Shown here piece after piece: positions 26,601-33,908 of a DNA stretch of 64,000 nt. The stretch comes from JARRLC01 sp050290865 (GTDB taxonomy: Bacteria; Pseudomonadota; Alphaproteobacteria; Rhizobiales; Rhodomicrobiaceae), in the NCBI GenBank assembly GCA_050290865.1, contig JBNKIW010000003.1, forward strand, positions 124,001 through 188,000, written 5' to 3'. How positions within the stretch are numbered: the first letter of the stretch is position 1; every line of letters begins with the position of its first letter. The notes below the pieces were generated by a model. That model was not told the origin of the DNA, made no database searches, and saw nothing but the letters and a program-made list of their open reading frames with translations. A program made the translations under genes and the position numbers.

Positions 26601-27207
26601 ATTCCGTGGCTATGGCCAGCATCAGCCCTTCCTGATGCTCGGTCGCATCGATGTGGCGCGTGCCGAACAGAATGGCGAAGACCGCCATGGTCATAGCGAT
26701 GATGAAGGTGATGTCGCTGGACGGATCGGCCGCGATCACCGGGGTGGTCGCGCCGAGCGGCTGAATGAGCGTCGCCGCCGATTGCGACACGGCCTTGAGT
26801 TGCAGCGCGATATAGGGCAGCACGCCCGCGACGGCGATGATGGTGACGATGGCGGCGAGATAGGGGTTCTTACCGTAGCGCGCGGCGATGAAGTCGGCGA
26901 TGGAGGTGATGTTCTGCGCTTTCGACAGCTTGACGATGCGCGAAATCAGCGGTCGGCCGAAGGCGAAGACCACGATCGGGCCGAGATAGACGGCGAGGAA
27001 ATCCAGGCCCGTCTGCGTGGCGAGCCCGACGCTGCCGAAGAAGGTCCAGGAGGTGCAGTAAACCGCGAGCGAGAGGGCGTAGATGGTCGGGCGCGCCTTT
27101 TTGCCCGGCCCGCGCTTTTTTGCGTGTTTGTCCCCGAAATAGGCAACGGCGAAGAGGAAACCGACATAGGACAGGGCAACGGTGACGATGATCCAGCCGT
27201 TGATCAT
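23680..27207 (-). CDS. Hybrid sensor histidine kinase with solute:sodium-symporter-like sensor and receiver domain
   Basis: A 1175-residue multidomain protein. Residues 1-500 form a 12-13 helix SLC5/SSS transporter-like sensor. A PAS region follows (about 650-770), with a coiled-coil segment (ALARANETLERRVRERTAELTTVNQALAEAKTKADEANRD). The HisKA domain has phospho-acceptor His820 in AASHDILQPLNAARL, and the HATPase has N-box FMSNAIKYT and GPGIP. A C-terminal receiver has Asp1103 in ILADYHL. The architecture is that of CbrA-like kinases, which sense or transport small metabolites. No cognate response regulator gene is adjacent; the attached receiver is phosphorylated first. The ATG at 27207 is well placed before the first membrane segment. 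Confidence 0.92.
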   Translation of the reverse strand: MINGWIIVTVALSYVGFLFAVAYFGDKHAKKRGPGKKARPTIYALSLAVYCTSWTFFGSVGLATQTGLDFLAVYLGPIVVFAFGRPLISRIVKLSKAQNITSIADFIAARYGKNPYLAAIVTIIAVAGVLPYIALQLKAVSQSAATLIQPLGATTPVIAADPSSDITFIIAMTMAVFAILFGTRHIDATEHQEGLMLAIATESVVKIAAFLIVGAFITYSMFDGIGPLIDIAAQKPEIIGLFARGFHGGTWLTVTFLSSVCILLLTRQFHVTIVENNADNEVGRATWLFPFYLVAINVFVVPIAIGGLLTFEKSTVDPDMFLLALPLSQGARVFTIIAFLGGLSAATAMVIVESVALSIMVCNDLVMPIILHRRQLGLAERRDMGTVLLNIRRFAIFAIMLLAYMFYRLVGNTYGLATIGLLSFAAIAQFAPAFFGGLMWSGATARGAIAGILAGFAVWTYTLLIPYFVKAGLMAPDIMEHGLFGLTFLRPQMLFYMSFDPLSHGVVWSMLFNILAYITVSMLRAPEPIERVQANVFIEDNFPRPAAAAFRAWRTSVTVEDLIRTVARYLGDERAQRSFADYAASQNVALTPKGEADIHLMRFAENLLASAIGTASSRLVMSLTLRRRNVGMKSALKLLDDASEAIQYNRDLLQSALDQVHQGIAVFDRTMRLICWNREFRELLSLPAHLGRVGVPLDQIIRHMGSREADAASFDDFVSQRIRKYVVTMEAFQERLDGGSRVVEVRTHSMPQGGIVATYSDITGRVAAAEALARANETLERRVRERTAELTTVNQALAEAKTKADEANRDKTRFLAAASHDILQPLNAARLYTTSLVERHPPAELAHLARNVDTSLEAVEEILNALLDISRLDTGAQKPEITTFAIGELLQQLKIEYGPQAQERGVALTVMPCSLPVRSDRRLVRRVLQNFMSNAIKYTTRGQVLLGCRRRDGRVTVEVHDTGPGIPKSKQALIFKEFHRLHSEKRAVHGLGLGLSIVERIARVLGHSIRLSSQMGRGSIFGLDLPISTEAVPEKVPGVASALAHGQFDGCVVLCVDNEPAILDGMRSMLENWRCRVLAAVSAAEAEKLLDETGLAPELILADYHLENATGIGCIRAIRAKAGHEIPAVLITANYSPDVEGEAREHHLHLLRKPIKPAALRALMMRLTPRRTAAE

Positions 27208-27602
27208 GCGAGGCGTTCTTCCCTGCTACGCGGAACATACGAACAACTGCCGCCCCACCCTGGCGGCGGGGCGCACCCGTATCATTATTCAGCATATCAC
27301 AGCGGCAACCGCCTTAGAAATGTGCGGGCTGGGGGAGAATGAACGGGCGCGCAAGCCGTCCCGGCCATTCCGAACTGGCCACCCCCAACGAGAACCGGCG
27401 ATCGGCCGCGAAGGTTGACGTCACAGACGTCCGGCCTGTCGAGACCGCGCCAGGGATGTGAGCCGGACGGCACTAGTACAGCCCGAGACAAGTTCGTACC
27501 CCGTTTGCCGCACGCGCTTATACGAACTTGCTGCGGATGAGCTGTACTAGATTCAATAGGTTGCAGTACCAGGACAAGCGCCCTGGCGCCGCCTCGCATT
27601 GG
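27208..27602. other. Intergenic region between kinase and pnp, containing a palindromic element
   Basis: A 395-bp gap between two minus-strand genes (the kinase start and the pnp stop). It contains the nested inverted repeat described separately at 27473-27550. Apart from that no gene, terminator with T-tract or RNA is recognised. The kinase promoter must lie in this gap if it is not read through from pnp. Confidence 0.5.
27473..27550. repeat. 78-bp nested inverted-repeat (MITE- or REP-like) element
   Basis: The outer arms CTAGTACAGC (27473-27482) and GCTGTACTAG (27541-27550) are perfect reverse complements. The inner arms CAAGTTCGTA (27489-27498) and TACGAACTTG (27521-27530) are also perfect. 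The arms are separated by unpaired 6-nt and 10-nt stretches, and the loop is 22 nt. The ends carry a TA dinucleotide, as expected for insertion by IS630/mariner-type transposases. No second copy was noticed in the window. It has no coding capacity and no T-tract. Confidence 0.6.
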
Positions 27603-29729
27603 TTACTCTGCGGCCTCGGACTCGGACGGCGTGATTTCCTTGCCCGTGGTCTGATCGACCACCTTCATGGACAGACGCACCTTGCCGCGGTCCATGTCCA
27701 GGAACTTGACATAGACCTCCTGCCCCTCCTTGACGACTTCCTTCACCGTCTTCGGGCGGCCCGGAGCGAGCTGCGAGATGTGCACCAGCCCGTCGCGCGC
27801 ACCGAAGAAGTTCACGAAGGCGCCGAACTCGACGACTTTCACCACCTTGCCCTTGTAGATCTCACCCACCTCGGGCTCGGAAGCGATGGCCTTGATGCGG
27901 TTAATGGCGGCTTCGATGGACTTGTGATTGGAGGCGGCCACCTTCACCGTGCCGTCGTCGCTGATGTCGATCTTGGCGCCGGTCTCCTCGACGAGGCCGC
28001 GGATGACCGAACCGCCGGAGCCGATGACTTCGCGGATCTTGTCGGTCGGGATGGTGATGACTTCGATCCGCGGCGCATGTTCGCCAAGCGAGGCGCGCGA
28101 GGCGCTCAGCGCTTTTGCCATTTCGCCGAGGATGTGCATGCGGCCTTCCCTGGCCTGAGCCAGCGCCACCTGCATGATTTCCGCGGTGATGCCCGTGATC
28201 TTGATGTCCATCTGCAGCGACGTCACGCCCTCGGACGTGCCCGCCACCTTGAAGTCCATGTCGCCGAGGTGGTCCTCGTCGCCGAGGATGTCGGAAAGCA
28301 CGGCGAAATCATCGTCTTCCTTGATGAGGCCCATGGCGATACCCGCCACCGGGCGCTTCAGCGGCACGCCCGCGTCCATGAGCGCCAGCGAGGAGCCGCA
28401 GACGGTGGCCATCGATGAGGAGCCGTTGGATTCGGTGATCTCCGACACGACGCGCAGCGTGTAGGGGAATTCCTCCCTTTTCGGCAGCACCGGATGCAGC
28501 GCGCGCCAGGCGAGCTTGCCGTGGCCGATCTCGCGCCGTCCGGGCGACCCCACGCGGCCGGTCTCGCCGACCGAGAAGGGCGGGAAGTTATAGTGCAGCA
28601 GGAAGTTTTCCTTATAGGTGCCTTCCAGCGCATCGATCCACTGCTCATCCTCGCCGGTGCCCAGCGTGGCCACACAGAGCGACTGCGTTTCACCGCGCGT
28701 GAACAGCGCCGAACCGTGCGTACGCGCCAGGACGCCCACTTCGGCGACGATGGGACGAACGGTGACGAGGTCGCGGCCGTCGATGCGCTTCTTCGTCTTC
28801 AGGATGTTGCCGCGCACGACCGACTTTTCGAGCCCCTTGAAGACCCCGGCGATTTCGCCCGCCACCGACAAATCAGCGCCCTCGGGCAGCAGTTCCTCCA
28901 GCACCTTGGACTTGACCTCGGAGACCTTGTCGAGGCGTGGCTGCTTCTCGGCGATCTGATACGCCTTTTTGAGATCCTTCTCGGCCAGCTTCCTGACTTT
29001 GGCTTCGAATTCGCTTGCGCCCTTCTCGGTGATCACCCACGGCTCTTTCGCCGCGTTCTCGGCGAGGCGGATGATGGCGTCGATCACCGGCTGGAACGCT
29101 TCATGGCCGAAGGTCACCGCGCCGAGCATGGTTTCCTCGGTCAGCTCCCTGGCCTCCGATTCGACCATCAGAACCGCGTCAGCCGTGCCCGCGACGACGA
29201 GTTCAAGCTCCGTTTCCTTGACCTGATCGCAAGTGGGGTTGAGGACATACTCGCCGTCGATATAGGCCACCTTGGCCGCGCCGACCGGCCCCATGAACGG
29301 CACACCCGAGAGCGTCAGAGCGGTCGAGGCGGCGATCAGGGCGGCCACATCGGGATCGCTCTCCATGTCGTGCGACAACACCGTGACGATAACCTGCACT
29401 TCATTCTTGAACCCGTCCGCGAAAAGCGGGCGAATCGGGCGGTCGATCAAGCGGGAAATAAGTGTTTCGCGTTCGCTCGGGCGGCCTTCACGCTTGAAGA
29501 AGCCGCCGGGAATCTTGCCTGCCGCGTAGGTCTTTTCCTGATAATGAACCGTGAGGGGGAAGAAATCCTGGCCGGCCCTGGGCTCCTTCTCGGCGACAAT
29601 GGTCGCGAGGACGGTGGTCTCGCCGTATTGAACGAGCACCGCCGCTGTGGCCTGACGTGCAATGCGGCCCGTTTCAAATTTCAGCGGACGGCCGCCCCAG
29701 GTGATTTCTTCCCGATGGATATCGAACAT
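27603..29729 (-). CDS. pnp: Polyribonucleotide nucleotidyltransferase (PNPase)
   Basis: A 708-residue phosphorolytic 3'-5' exoribonuclease and degradosome component. It has two RNase PH-like domains (about 10-225 and 310-545), a KH domain (about 555-615, with IREVIGSGGSVIRGL) and an S1 domain (about 620-692, with GEIYKGKVVKVVEFGAFVNF). The catalytic segment GETQSLCVATLGT and the following MDAGVPLKRPVAGIAMGLI are intact. The length matches the family. rpsO, the usual upstream partner, is not present. The ATG at 29729 opens with the normal MFDIHREEI. Confidence 0.97.
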   Translation of the reverse strand: MFDIHREEITWGGRPLKFETGRIARQATAAVLVQYGETTVLATIVAEKEPRAGQDFFPLTVHYQEKTYAAGKIPGGFFKREGRPSERETLISRLIDRPIRPLFADGFKNEVQVIVTVLSHDMESDPDVAALIAASTALTLSGVPFMGPVGAAKVAYIDGEYVLNPTCDQVKETELELVVAGTADAVLMVESEARELTEETMLGAVTFGHEAFQPVIDAIIRLAENAAKEPWVITEKGASEFEAKVRKLAEKDLKKAYQIAEKQPRLDKVSEVKSKVLEELLPEGADLSVAGEIAGVFKGLEKSVVRGNILKTKKRIDGRDLVTVRPIVAEVGVLARTHGSALFTRGETQSLCVATLGTGEDEQWIDALEGTYKENFLLHYNFPPFSVGETGRVGSPGRREIGHGKLAWRALHPVLPKREEFPYTLRVVSEITESNGSSSMATVCGSSLALMDAGVPLKRPVAGIAMGLIKEDDDFAVLSDILGDEDHLGDMDFKVAGTSEGVTSLQMDIKITGITAEIMQVALAQAREGRMHILGEMAKALSASRASLGEHAPRIEVITIPTDKIREVIGSGGSVIRGLVEETGAKIDISDDGTVKVAASNHKSIEAAINRIKAIASEPEVGEIYKGKVVKVVEFGAFVNFFGARDGLVHISQLAPGRPKTVKEVVKEGQEVYVKFLDMDRGKVRLSMKVVDQTTGKEITPSESEAAE

Positions 29730-29970
29730 TTCGGACTATTCCAATGCTAACACGCCGAGGCAGGATCACCCCGGCTTCGTTTTCCAATCGCTGTTTGCGA
29801 GGATAGCCTTATCGCAAAATTTTTGCCGAGAACAGGCCTGAGGCGCTCGTTTCTCCCGCAATTCCCAGGAAACGCGCGTACAACTGCGGGCATGACGCGC
29901 AGCGTCTGGCGGCCGGCCTGTCCAGGCAAAAGCAGCCAATGACAGCGCAACACCACTCATGGTGCTGTTT

Positions 29971-30429
29971 TCAGGACGATTTCACATTCGCGTGTGCGGC
30001 GTTCGCCAGATAGTCGATGAACGGAGCAGCCTGCCGCAGGTCGTATCCGGCCGTGGCCGTCTTTGCGAGCACGTCCACGAGCGGCGCGCCTTGTGCGACC
30101 ATCGCCGCGGCGACGATGACCGACGAGCGCATACCGGAGCGGCAGAACGCCAGAACGCGGCCCTCGGTCTCGCCCAGGAACCGCGCCAGTTCCGCAACCT
30201 GAGCCGGCTGTATCGCCGGTGGCGCCTTGAACGGCAGATCGGCATAGGCGATGCCGTGTTTCGCCGCGGCCTCGGCAATTTCCTTCGCCTTCGGCTGGCC
30301 CCAGCTCTCACCGTCGGGGCGGTTGTTGACGATGAGCGTGATGCCCGCCGCCGCGACCTCCGGCAGGTCGGCCGGATGCAACTGTCCGGCAATGACGGTT
30401 CGTTCGTCGATCGGTATGAGCTGGACCAT
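29971..30429 (-). CDS. TIGR01244 family (beta-lactamase hydrolase-like) protein
   Basis: A 152-residue protein of the TIGR01244 family, related to dual-specificity phosphatases and rhodanese-like sulfur transferases. The active-site loop is FCRSGMRS near residue 98, and INNRPDGE-like LIVNNRPDGESWGQP lies near residue 40. Fused or neighbouring forms (Blh) handle sulfide oxidation in other bacteria, but no partner is seen here. The ATG at 30429 is preceded by GGGA; the frame remains open upstream to 30621, with no conserved content, and ATG 30444 is an alternative. Confidence 0.8.
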   Translation of the reverse strand: MVQLIPIDERTVIAGQLHPADLPEVAAAGITLIVNNRPDGESWGQPKAKEIAEAAAKHGIAYADLPFKAPPAIQPAQVAELARFLGETEGRVLAFCRSGMRSSVIVAAAMVAQGAPLVDVLAKTATAGYDLRQAAPFIDYLANAAHANVKSS

Positions 30430-30803
30430 GAATTCCCATTCCATCACTGTTGAAGCGGACGTTTGCCGCAGCATCGCGCCCGCGGCAATGTATACATGCG
30501 CCGGAAAGCAAAAGACATGCCTTGCATTGCTGTGTTCGGCGGCGCGCCGGTAAATTCGTCGAAACCGCCGCTCCGGCGGGCCGCTCCCCTTCCGAAACGT
30601 CCGTTTTGACGGCGCATACACCGTTTGACGCCATACAAACGTAATGCTACATAATTATTATACCGGTGAATAATCGGGGCGCATCGCCCCAGTGCAAGCC
30701 TTGACAGCGTGACGCCCCTGAACGGGTGCACGCTTTCGTCTTGTCAATAAGAAGGCCCAAAACGGCCCGCAAACACAAATGGCTGTTCATTAGGGAGGAA
30801 TGC
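30430..30803. other. Divergent promoter region with 5' leader of the binding-protein gene
   Basis: The 374-bp divergent gap holds the predicted promoter listed at 30625-30653, imperfect direct repeats at 30602-30621 and 30622-30640, and a 5' leader of about 145 nt. The leader begins with a perfect 6-bp hairpin (30676-30681/30685-30690). A TTGACA hexamer at 30701-30706 has no good -10 partner. No leader gene or known riboswitch was recognised. Confidence 0.5.
30625..30653 (+). promoter_or_regulatory. Predicted sigma-70-type promoter of the binding-protein gene
   Basis: TTGACG at 30625-30630 and TACATA at 30648-30653 with a 17-bp spacer, in an AT-rich context just downstream. The -35 is one base off consensus, and the -10 two bases off. 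It overlaps a pair of imperfect direct repeats (30602-30621 and 30622-30640) sharing TTGACG and CATAC, which could be operator half-sites. Confidence 0.5.
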
Positions 30804-31976
30804 ATGCACAGCGGATCACGCTTCTTCAAAGGCACGCGGCTTGCCGCTGCCATTACCGGGCTCGCCGCGCTCACCGGCCTTGGCCTGGCTCCGTCGCACG
30901 CGCAGGAACTGAAAGTGGGTGTCACTGTCACGACGACCGGACCGGCCGCCGCGCTCGGCATTCCCGAGAAAAAGGCGATGGCCCTCTGGCCGGAAAGCAT
31001 CGGCGGCTTCAAGGTGAAGACCATCATCCTCGATGATGGCGCCGACCCCGCCGCGGCCACCACCAACGCCCGCCGCCTGATCACCGAGGACAAGGTTGAC
31101 GTCATCCTCGGCTCCTCGACGACACCGGCGTCGACCGCGGTCTCCAACGTCGCCTTCGAGGCGGGCGTACCGCAGATCGCGCTCGGACCGGTGGTGCTCA
31201 AGCCGGGGCGCAAGAAGTGGACGGTGATCATGCCTCAGCCCGTCAGCCTGATGGCCAAGGCGATCTTCGAACACATGGTCAAGAACAAGGTCAAGACCGT
31301 GGGGCTGATCGGCTTCGGCGACTCCTGGGGCGACCTTTGGGTGAAGATTTTCAAGGGCGTTGGTGAGCCGATGGGCCTCAAGCTCATTGCCGAAGAGCGC
31401 TATGCGCGCGCCGACACCTCCGTGGCGGGACAGGCGCTGAAGCTGGTTGCGGCCAAGCCCGACGCCATTCTGGTTGCTGCGTCCGGCACGGGTGCGGCGT
31501 TGCCGCAGGTGGCGTTGAAAGAGCGCGGCTTCAAGGGCCTGATCTATCAGACGCATGGTGCCGTCAGCCGCGATTTCATCCGCATTGCGGGCAAGGCGGC
31601 GGAGGGCGTCATCATGCCGTCCGGCCCCGTGATGATGGCCGAAGACCAGCCCGACAGCGCGCTGACCAAGAAGCCGGGCCTCGAATTCGTCAAGGCTTAT
31701 GAAGGCAAGTACGGCGAAGGAACCCGCTCGCAGTTCGCCGGCCATGCGTGGGACGCTCTCCAGGTTCTCAAGCGCATCGTGCCGGTTGCGGCGAAGACGG
31801 CGAAGCCGGGCACGCCCGAGTTCCACGAGGCTCTGCGCAAGGCGCTCCTCTCCGAGAAGGAAATCGCGGCATCTCACGCCGTGTTCAACTTCACCGAAGA
31901 AGACCGCTACGGTGTGGATGAGCGCGCGCGCATCCTGATCACGGTGAAGGACGGCGAATTCGCAGTCGTCAAATAG
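30804..31976 (+). CDS. ABC transporter substrate-binding protein, branched-chain amino acid (LivK) type
   Basis: A 390-residue periplasmic binding protein (peripla_BP_6 family). A Sec signal peptide ends near residue 33 (GLAPSHAQ). The mature N-terminus LKVGVTVTTTGPAAALG is followed by the usual family blocks: DDGADPAAATTNARRLITEDKVDVILG near 70-97 and GFGDSWG near 175. No permease or ATPase genes (livHMGF) are adjacent, so it is an orphan that must use a remote transporter, and the ligand is unknown. The ATG at 30804 has an AGGGAGGAATGC ribosome binding site. The gene has its own promoter and a strong terminator. Confidence 0.92.
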   Translation: MHSGSRFFKGTRLAAAITGLAALTGLGLAPSHAQELKVGVTVTTTGPAAALGIPEKKAMALWPESIGGFKVKTIILDDGADPAAATTNARRLITEDKVDVILGSSTTPASTAVSNVAFEAGVPQIALGPVVLKPGRKKWTVIMPQPVSLMAKAIFEHMVKNKVKTVGLIGFGDSWGDLWVKIFKGVGEPMGLKLIAEERYARADTSVAGQALKLVAAKPDAILVAASGTGAALPQVALKERGFKGLIYQTHGAVSRDFIRIAGKAAEGVIMPSGPVMMAEDQPDSALTKKPGLEFVKAYEGKYGEGTRSQFAGHAWDALQVLKRIVPVAAKTAKPGTPEFHEALRKALLSEKEIAASHAVFNFTEEDRYGVDERARILITVKDGEFAVVK

Positions 31977-32013
31977 GACGAAACAAGACCAAGCTTAAGC
32001 TGGCGATGCAGGA

Positions 32014-32049
32014 AACGGCCATGGGGCACCCTCCGTGGCCGTTTTTTTT
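32014..32049 (+). terminator. Rho-independent terminator of the binding-protein gene
   Basis: An 11-bp stem (32014-32024 with 32033-32043, one G-T wobble) with an 8-nt loop is followed by eight T residues at 32042-32049. It lies 38 bp after the stop of the binding-protein gene and matches the classical intrinsic terminator form. Confidence 0.85.
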
Positions 32050-32190
32050 CGTTCCAGGAGACGAGACTTTTTCCCTGACGCCCGCTATCATCAGCGCGCC
32101 TGCCGCCATGTGTCTGGGCTCGCTGAGACCCGGCTGGCGCGCGCCGCTCTGCGGTTGGCGTGTTCCGCGAAAGGCAAGCCTGAAAAGCTT

Positions 32191-32260
32191 GCAGATGTAG
32201 CTCAGAGGTAGAGCGCCCGGTTTTGCCGGGAGCGCGGGGGTTCGATTCCCTTCATCTGCG
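32191..32260 (+). tRNA. tRNA-like gene with irregular anticodon arm (possible Lys TTT or pseudo-tRNA)
   Basis: The acceptor stem GCAGATG/CATCTGC is perfect, the D-arm is GCTC-AGAGGTA-GAGC, and the T-arm is GGGGG-TTCGATT-CCCTT. The anticodon arm is two bases short: either a 5-bp stem CCCGG/CCGGG with a 5-nt loop, or a shifted stem with one mismatch and loop GTTTTGC, which would read TTT. CCA is not encoded. The total is 70 nt. It could be a degenerate or mobile-element-derived tRNA rather than a working gene. Confidence 0.5.
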
Positions 32261-32261
32261 C

Positions 32262-32334
32262 CGCTGACTAGCTCATTGGGTAGAGCACGGGACTCATAAT
32301 CCTGAGGTATTGGGTTCGAATCCCAAGTCACTCG
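32262..32334 (+). tRNA. tRNA with anticodon CAT (Met- or Ile2-like), weak acceptor stem
   Basis: It starts one base after the previous tRNA-like gene. D-arm GCTC-ATTGGGTA-GAGC, anticodon arm CGGGA-CTCATAA-TCCTG (anticodon CAT, one G-T pair) and T-arm TTGGG-TTCGAAT-CCCAA are all good. The acceptor stem CGCTGAC/GTCACTC has two C-C mismatches (1-72 and 3-70) and a G-T pair. The 1-72 mismatch recalls initiator tRNA, but the anticodon stem lacks the three G-C pairs typical of initiators. CCA is not encoded. Confidence 0.6.
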
Positions 32335-32667
32335 CCCGAAAGGGCCTCGAATTGTGGGGAGCTGGCAGCTTTCCAAGCCAATTCGGCCAGACCGGCGGCT
32401 GCGGCCAATGGCGAGGCCGATGCGGCAAGCGATGGACGCGCTTTGCGCCGGGGCGGATACCGCCTCACCGCGGCGCCTTTCGCCCGGGTGCCGGCAGGGC
32501 GCCGTCTTCGGATGGCGTTCTGGACGCAGCCCGACGTGGATGGCGAAGCGGTGAGGCTGAAGGCCCGGCCCGCCTGTCCGCCGTGGGTGGCTGCCAGCAA
32601 CCTTTTCACATAATCGCCTGAATTCGCTGCCGATATCAGCGTTTCACAAGTTGGGGGGAGTACGGTC
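32335..32667. other. Intergenic region, no gene recognised
   Basis: This 333-bp gap lies between the tRNA pair and the SPFH gene. Neither strand shows a frame with recognisable content. A GGGGGGAG ribosome binding site for the SPFH gene lies at its end. Confidence 0.4.
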
Positions 32668-33840
32668 ATGCCACGGCGCGGCTTCTGGTTCACGGTCACG
32701 GTCAAGGACGACGAACGGGCGTTCCTGACACGCGACGGCTGTTTCTTGCGCCTGCTGGGGCCGGGCAGGTTCTCGGCGTTCGATCCGCGTTTCAAGCTTG
32801 CCGCTGAAGTGGTGAAGGTCGCGCGCGCCGAAATCACGCCGGAGCGGGCGTTGCGCTTGCAGCGCACCCACCCCGAATTGGCCGCGGAGCTTTTCGAGAT
32901 CGTGCAGGCCGGACCCGCGCAGGTGGGGCTCGTCTCCTTCGACGGCGACCCGAAGCATCTGGTGCTGCCCAACACGACGCGCGTCTTCTGGAAGACACTG
33001 ACCAAGGTCGATGTCGACATGATCGACACCACGGAGATGCGCATCTCCAAGCGCCATCTCGAAATGATCGATCTCACCCGGACCACCATTGCCGTGCTAG
33101 CGACAGTAGAGGCGCATGAAGCCGGGCTCCTCATCGTGGACGGCAAGCTCGTGGAACGATTGGCGCCAGGCCGCCATGCCTATTGGACCGTTGGGCGGTC
33201 CGTACGCGTCACAAAGGTCGATCTGCGCCCGCAGCCGCTCGAAGTGACGGCGCAGGAGATCCTCACCAAGGATCGCGTGGCGGTGCGCGTGACGCTGACG
33301 GCGTTTTACAAGGTTGTCGATCCCGAGCTGGCGGCGACCGCCACCGGCGATATCGCTAACACGCTTTACCGGCTGGTCCAGTTCGCGATCCGCGAGGCGG
33401 TGGCGACGCGGACGCTGGACGACATCCTCGCCGCACGCGACACCATCGACCAGGAAGTCCGCAGCTATGTCGAGAACCGCGTCAAGGTGCTCGGCGCCGA
33501 GGTCGGCGAGATCGGCGTGAAGGACGTGATCCTGCCCGGCGATGTGCGCGAACTGCTGAACAAGGTCGTCGAGGCCGAGCGCACGGCGAAGGCCAATCTC
33601 ATCCGCCGCCAGGAGGAGACCGCCGCGACGCGCTCGCTCCTGAACACGGCGAAGCTGATGGAGAACAATCCGCTCCTGCTCAGGCTCAAGGAGTTGGAGG
33701 CGCTGGAGAAGCTTGTCGAAAAGGTCGGGCGCATCGACCTGCACACCGGCGCAGGCGCGGGCGGGTTCGACGCTTTGCTGAGCAAGCTCTACAGCATCAA
33801 TGGTGAACTGGCGGCGCGCAAGCTGGACGGCGGCGGCTGA
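32668..33840 (+). CDS. SPFH (slipin/stomatin/prohibitin) family protein with duplicated N-terminal unit
   Basis: A 390-residue SPFH-domain protein. The central SPFH domain (about 145-300) has VEAHEAGLLIVDGKLVERL, then LDDILAARDTIDQEV and the slipin end ILPGDVRELLNKVVEAER, followed by a helical tail LIRRQEETAATRSLLNTAKLMENNPLLLRLKELEALEKL. The N-terminus has no membrane segment. Instead, residues 11-40 (VKDDERAFLTRDGCFLRLLGPGR) look like a second copy of the entry strand of the domain at about 143-175. SPFH proteins organise membrane microdomains; function here is unknown. Confidence 0.88.
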   Translation: MPRRGFWFTVTVKDDERAFLTRDGCFLRLLGPGRFSAFDPRFKLAAEVVKVARAEITPERALRLQRTHPELAAELFEIVQAGPAQVGLVSFDGDPKHLVLPNTTRVFWKTLTKVDVDMIDTTEMRISKRHLEMIDLTRTTIAVLATVEAHEAGLLIVDGKLVERLAPGRHAYWTVGRSVRVTKVDLRPQPLEVTAQEILTKDRVAVRVTLTAFYKVVDPELAATATGDIANTLYRLVQFAIREAVATRTLDDILAARDTIDQEVRSYVENRVKVLGAEVGEIGVKDVILPGDVRELLNKVVEAERTAKANLIRRQEETAATRSLLNTAKLMENNPLLLRLKELEALEKLVEKVGRIDLHTGAGAGGFDALLSKLYSINGELAARKLDGGG

Positions 33841-33881
33841 CGGCTGTGGCCTGTGTCAGCGCCGTGCCGTGGCCGGACCGC

Positions 33882-33896
33882 GCTGGCCCGGCCAGC
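33882..33896. other. Hairpin between convergent genes
   Basis: A perfect 6-bp stem GCTGGC/GCCAGC with a 3-nt loop sits in the 68-bp gap between the convergent SPFH and small membrane-protein genes. There is no T-tract, so it may be a weak or factor-dependent bidirectional stop. Confidence 0.3.
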
Positions 33897-33908
33897 GGTG
33901 TTCCTGCC

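Noticed and set aside
23761..27342. Long open frame on the plus strand opposite the sensor kinase
   Set aside because: Antisense shadow of a high-GC gene: the composition is His/Arg/Asp/Gly-rich with no domain, and the minus-strand kinase is complete with all motifs.
30701..30729. Second promoter from the TTGACA at 30701
   Set aside because: The expected -10 position is GGGTGC, far from consensus.
31969..32376. Minus-strand frame over the terminator and tRNA pair
   Set aside because: Typical false protein produced by reading tRNA antisense (EGNRTP-like string); the RNA features explain the sequence.
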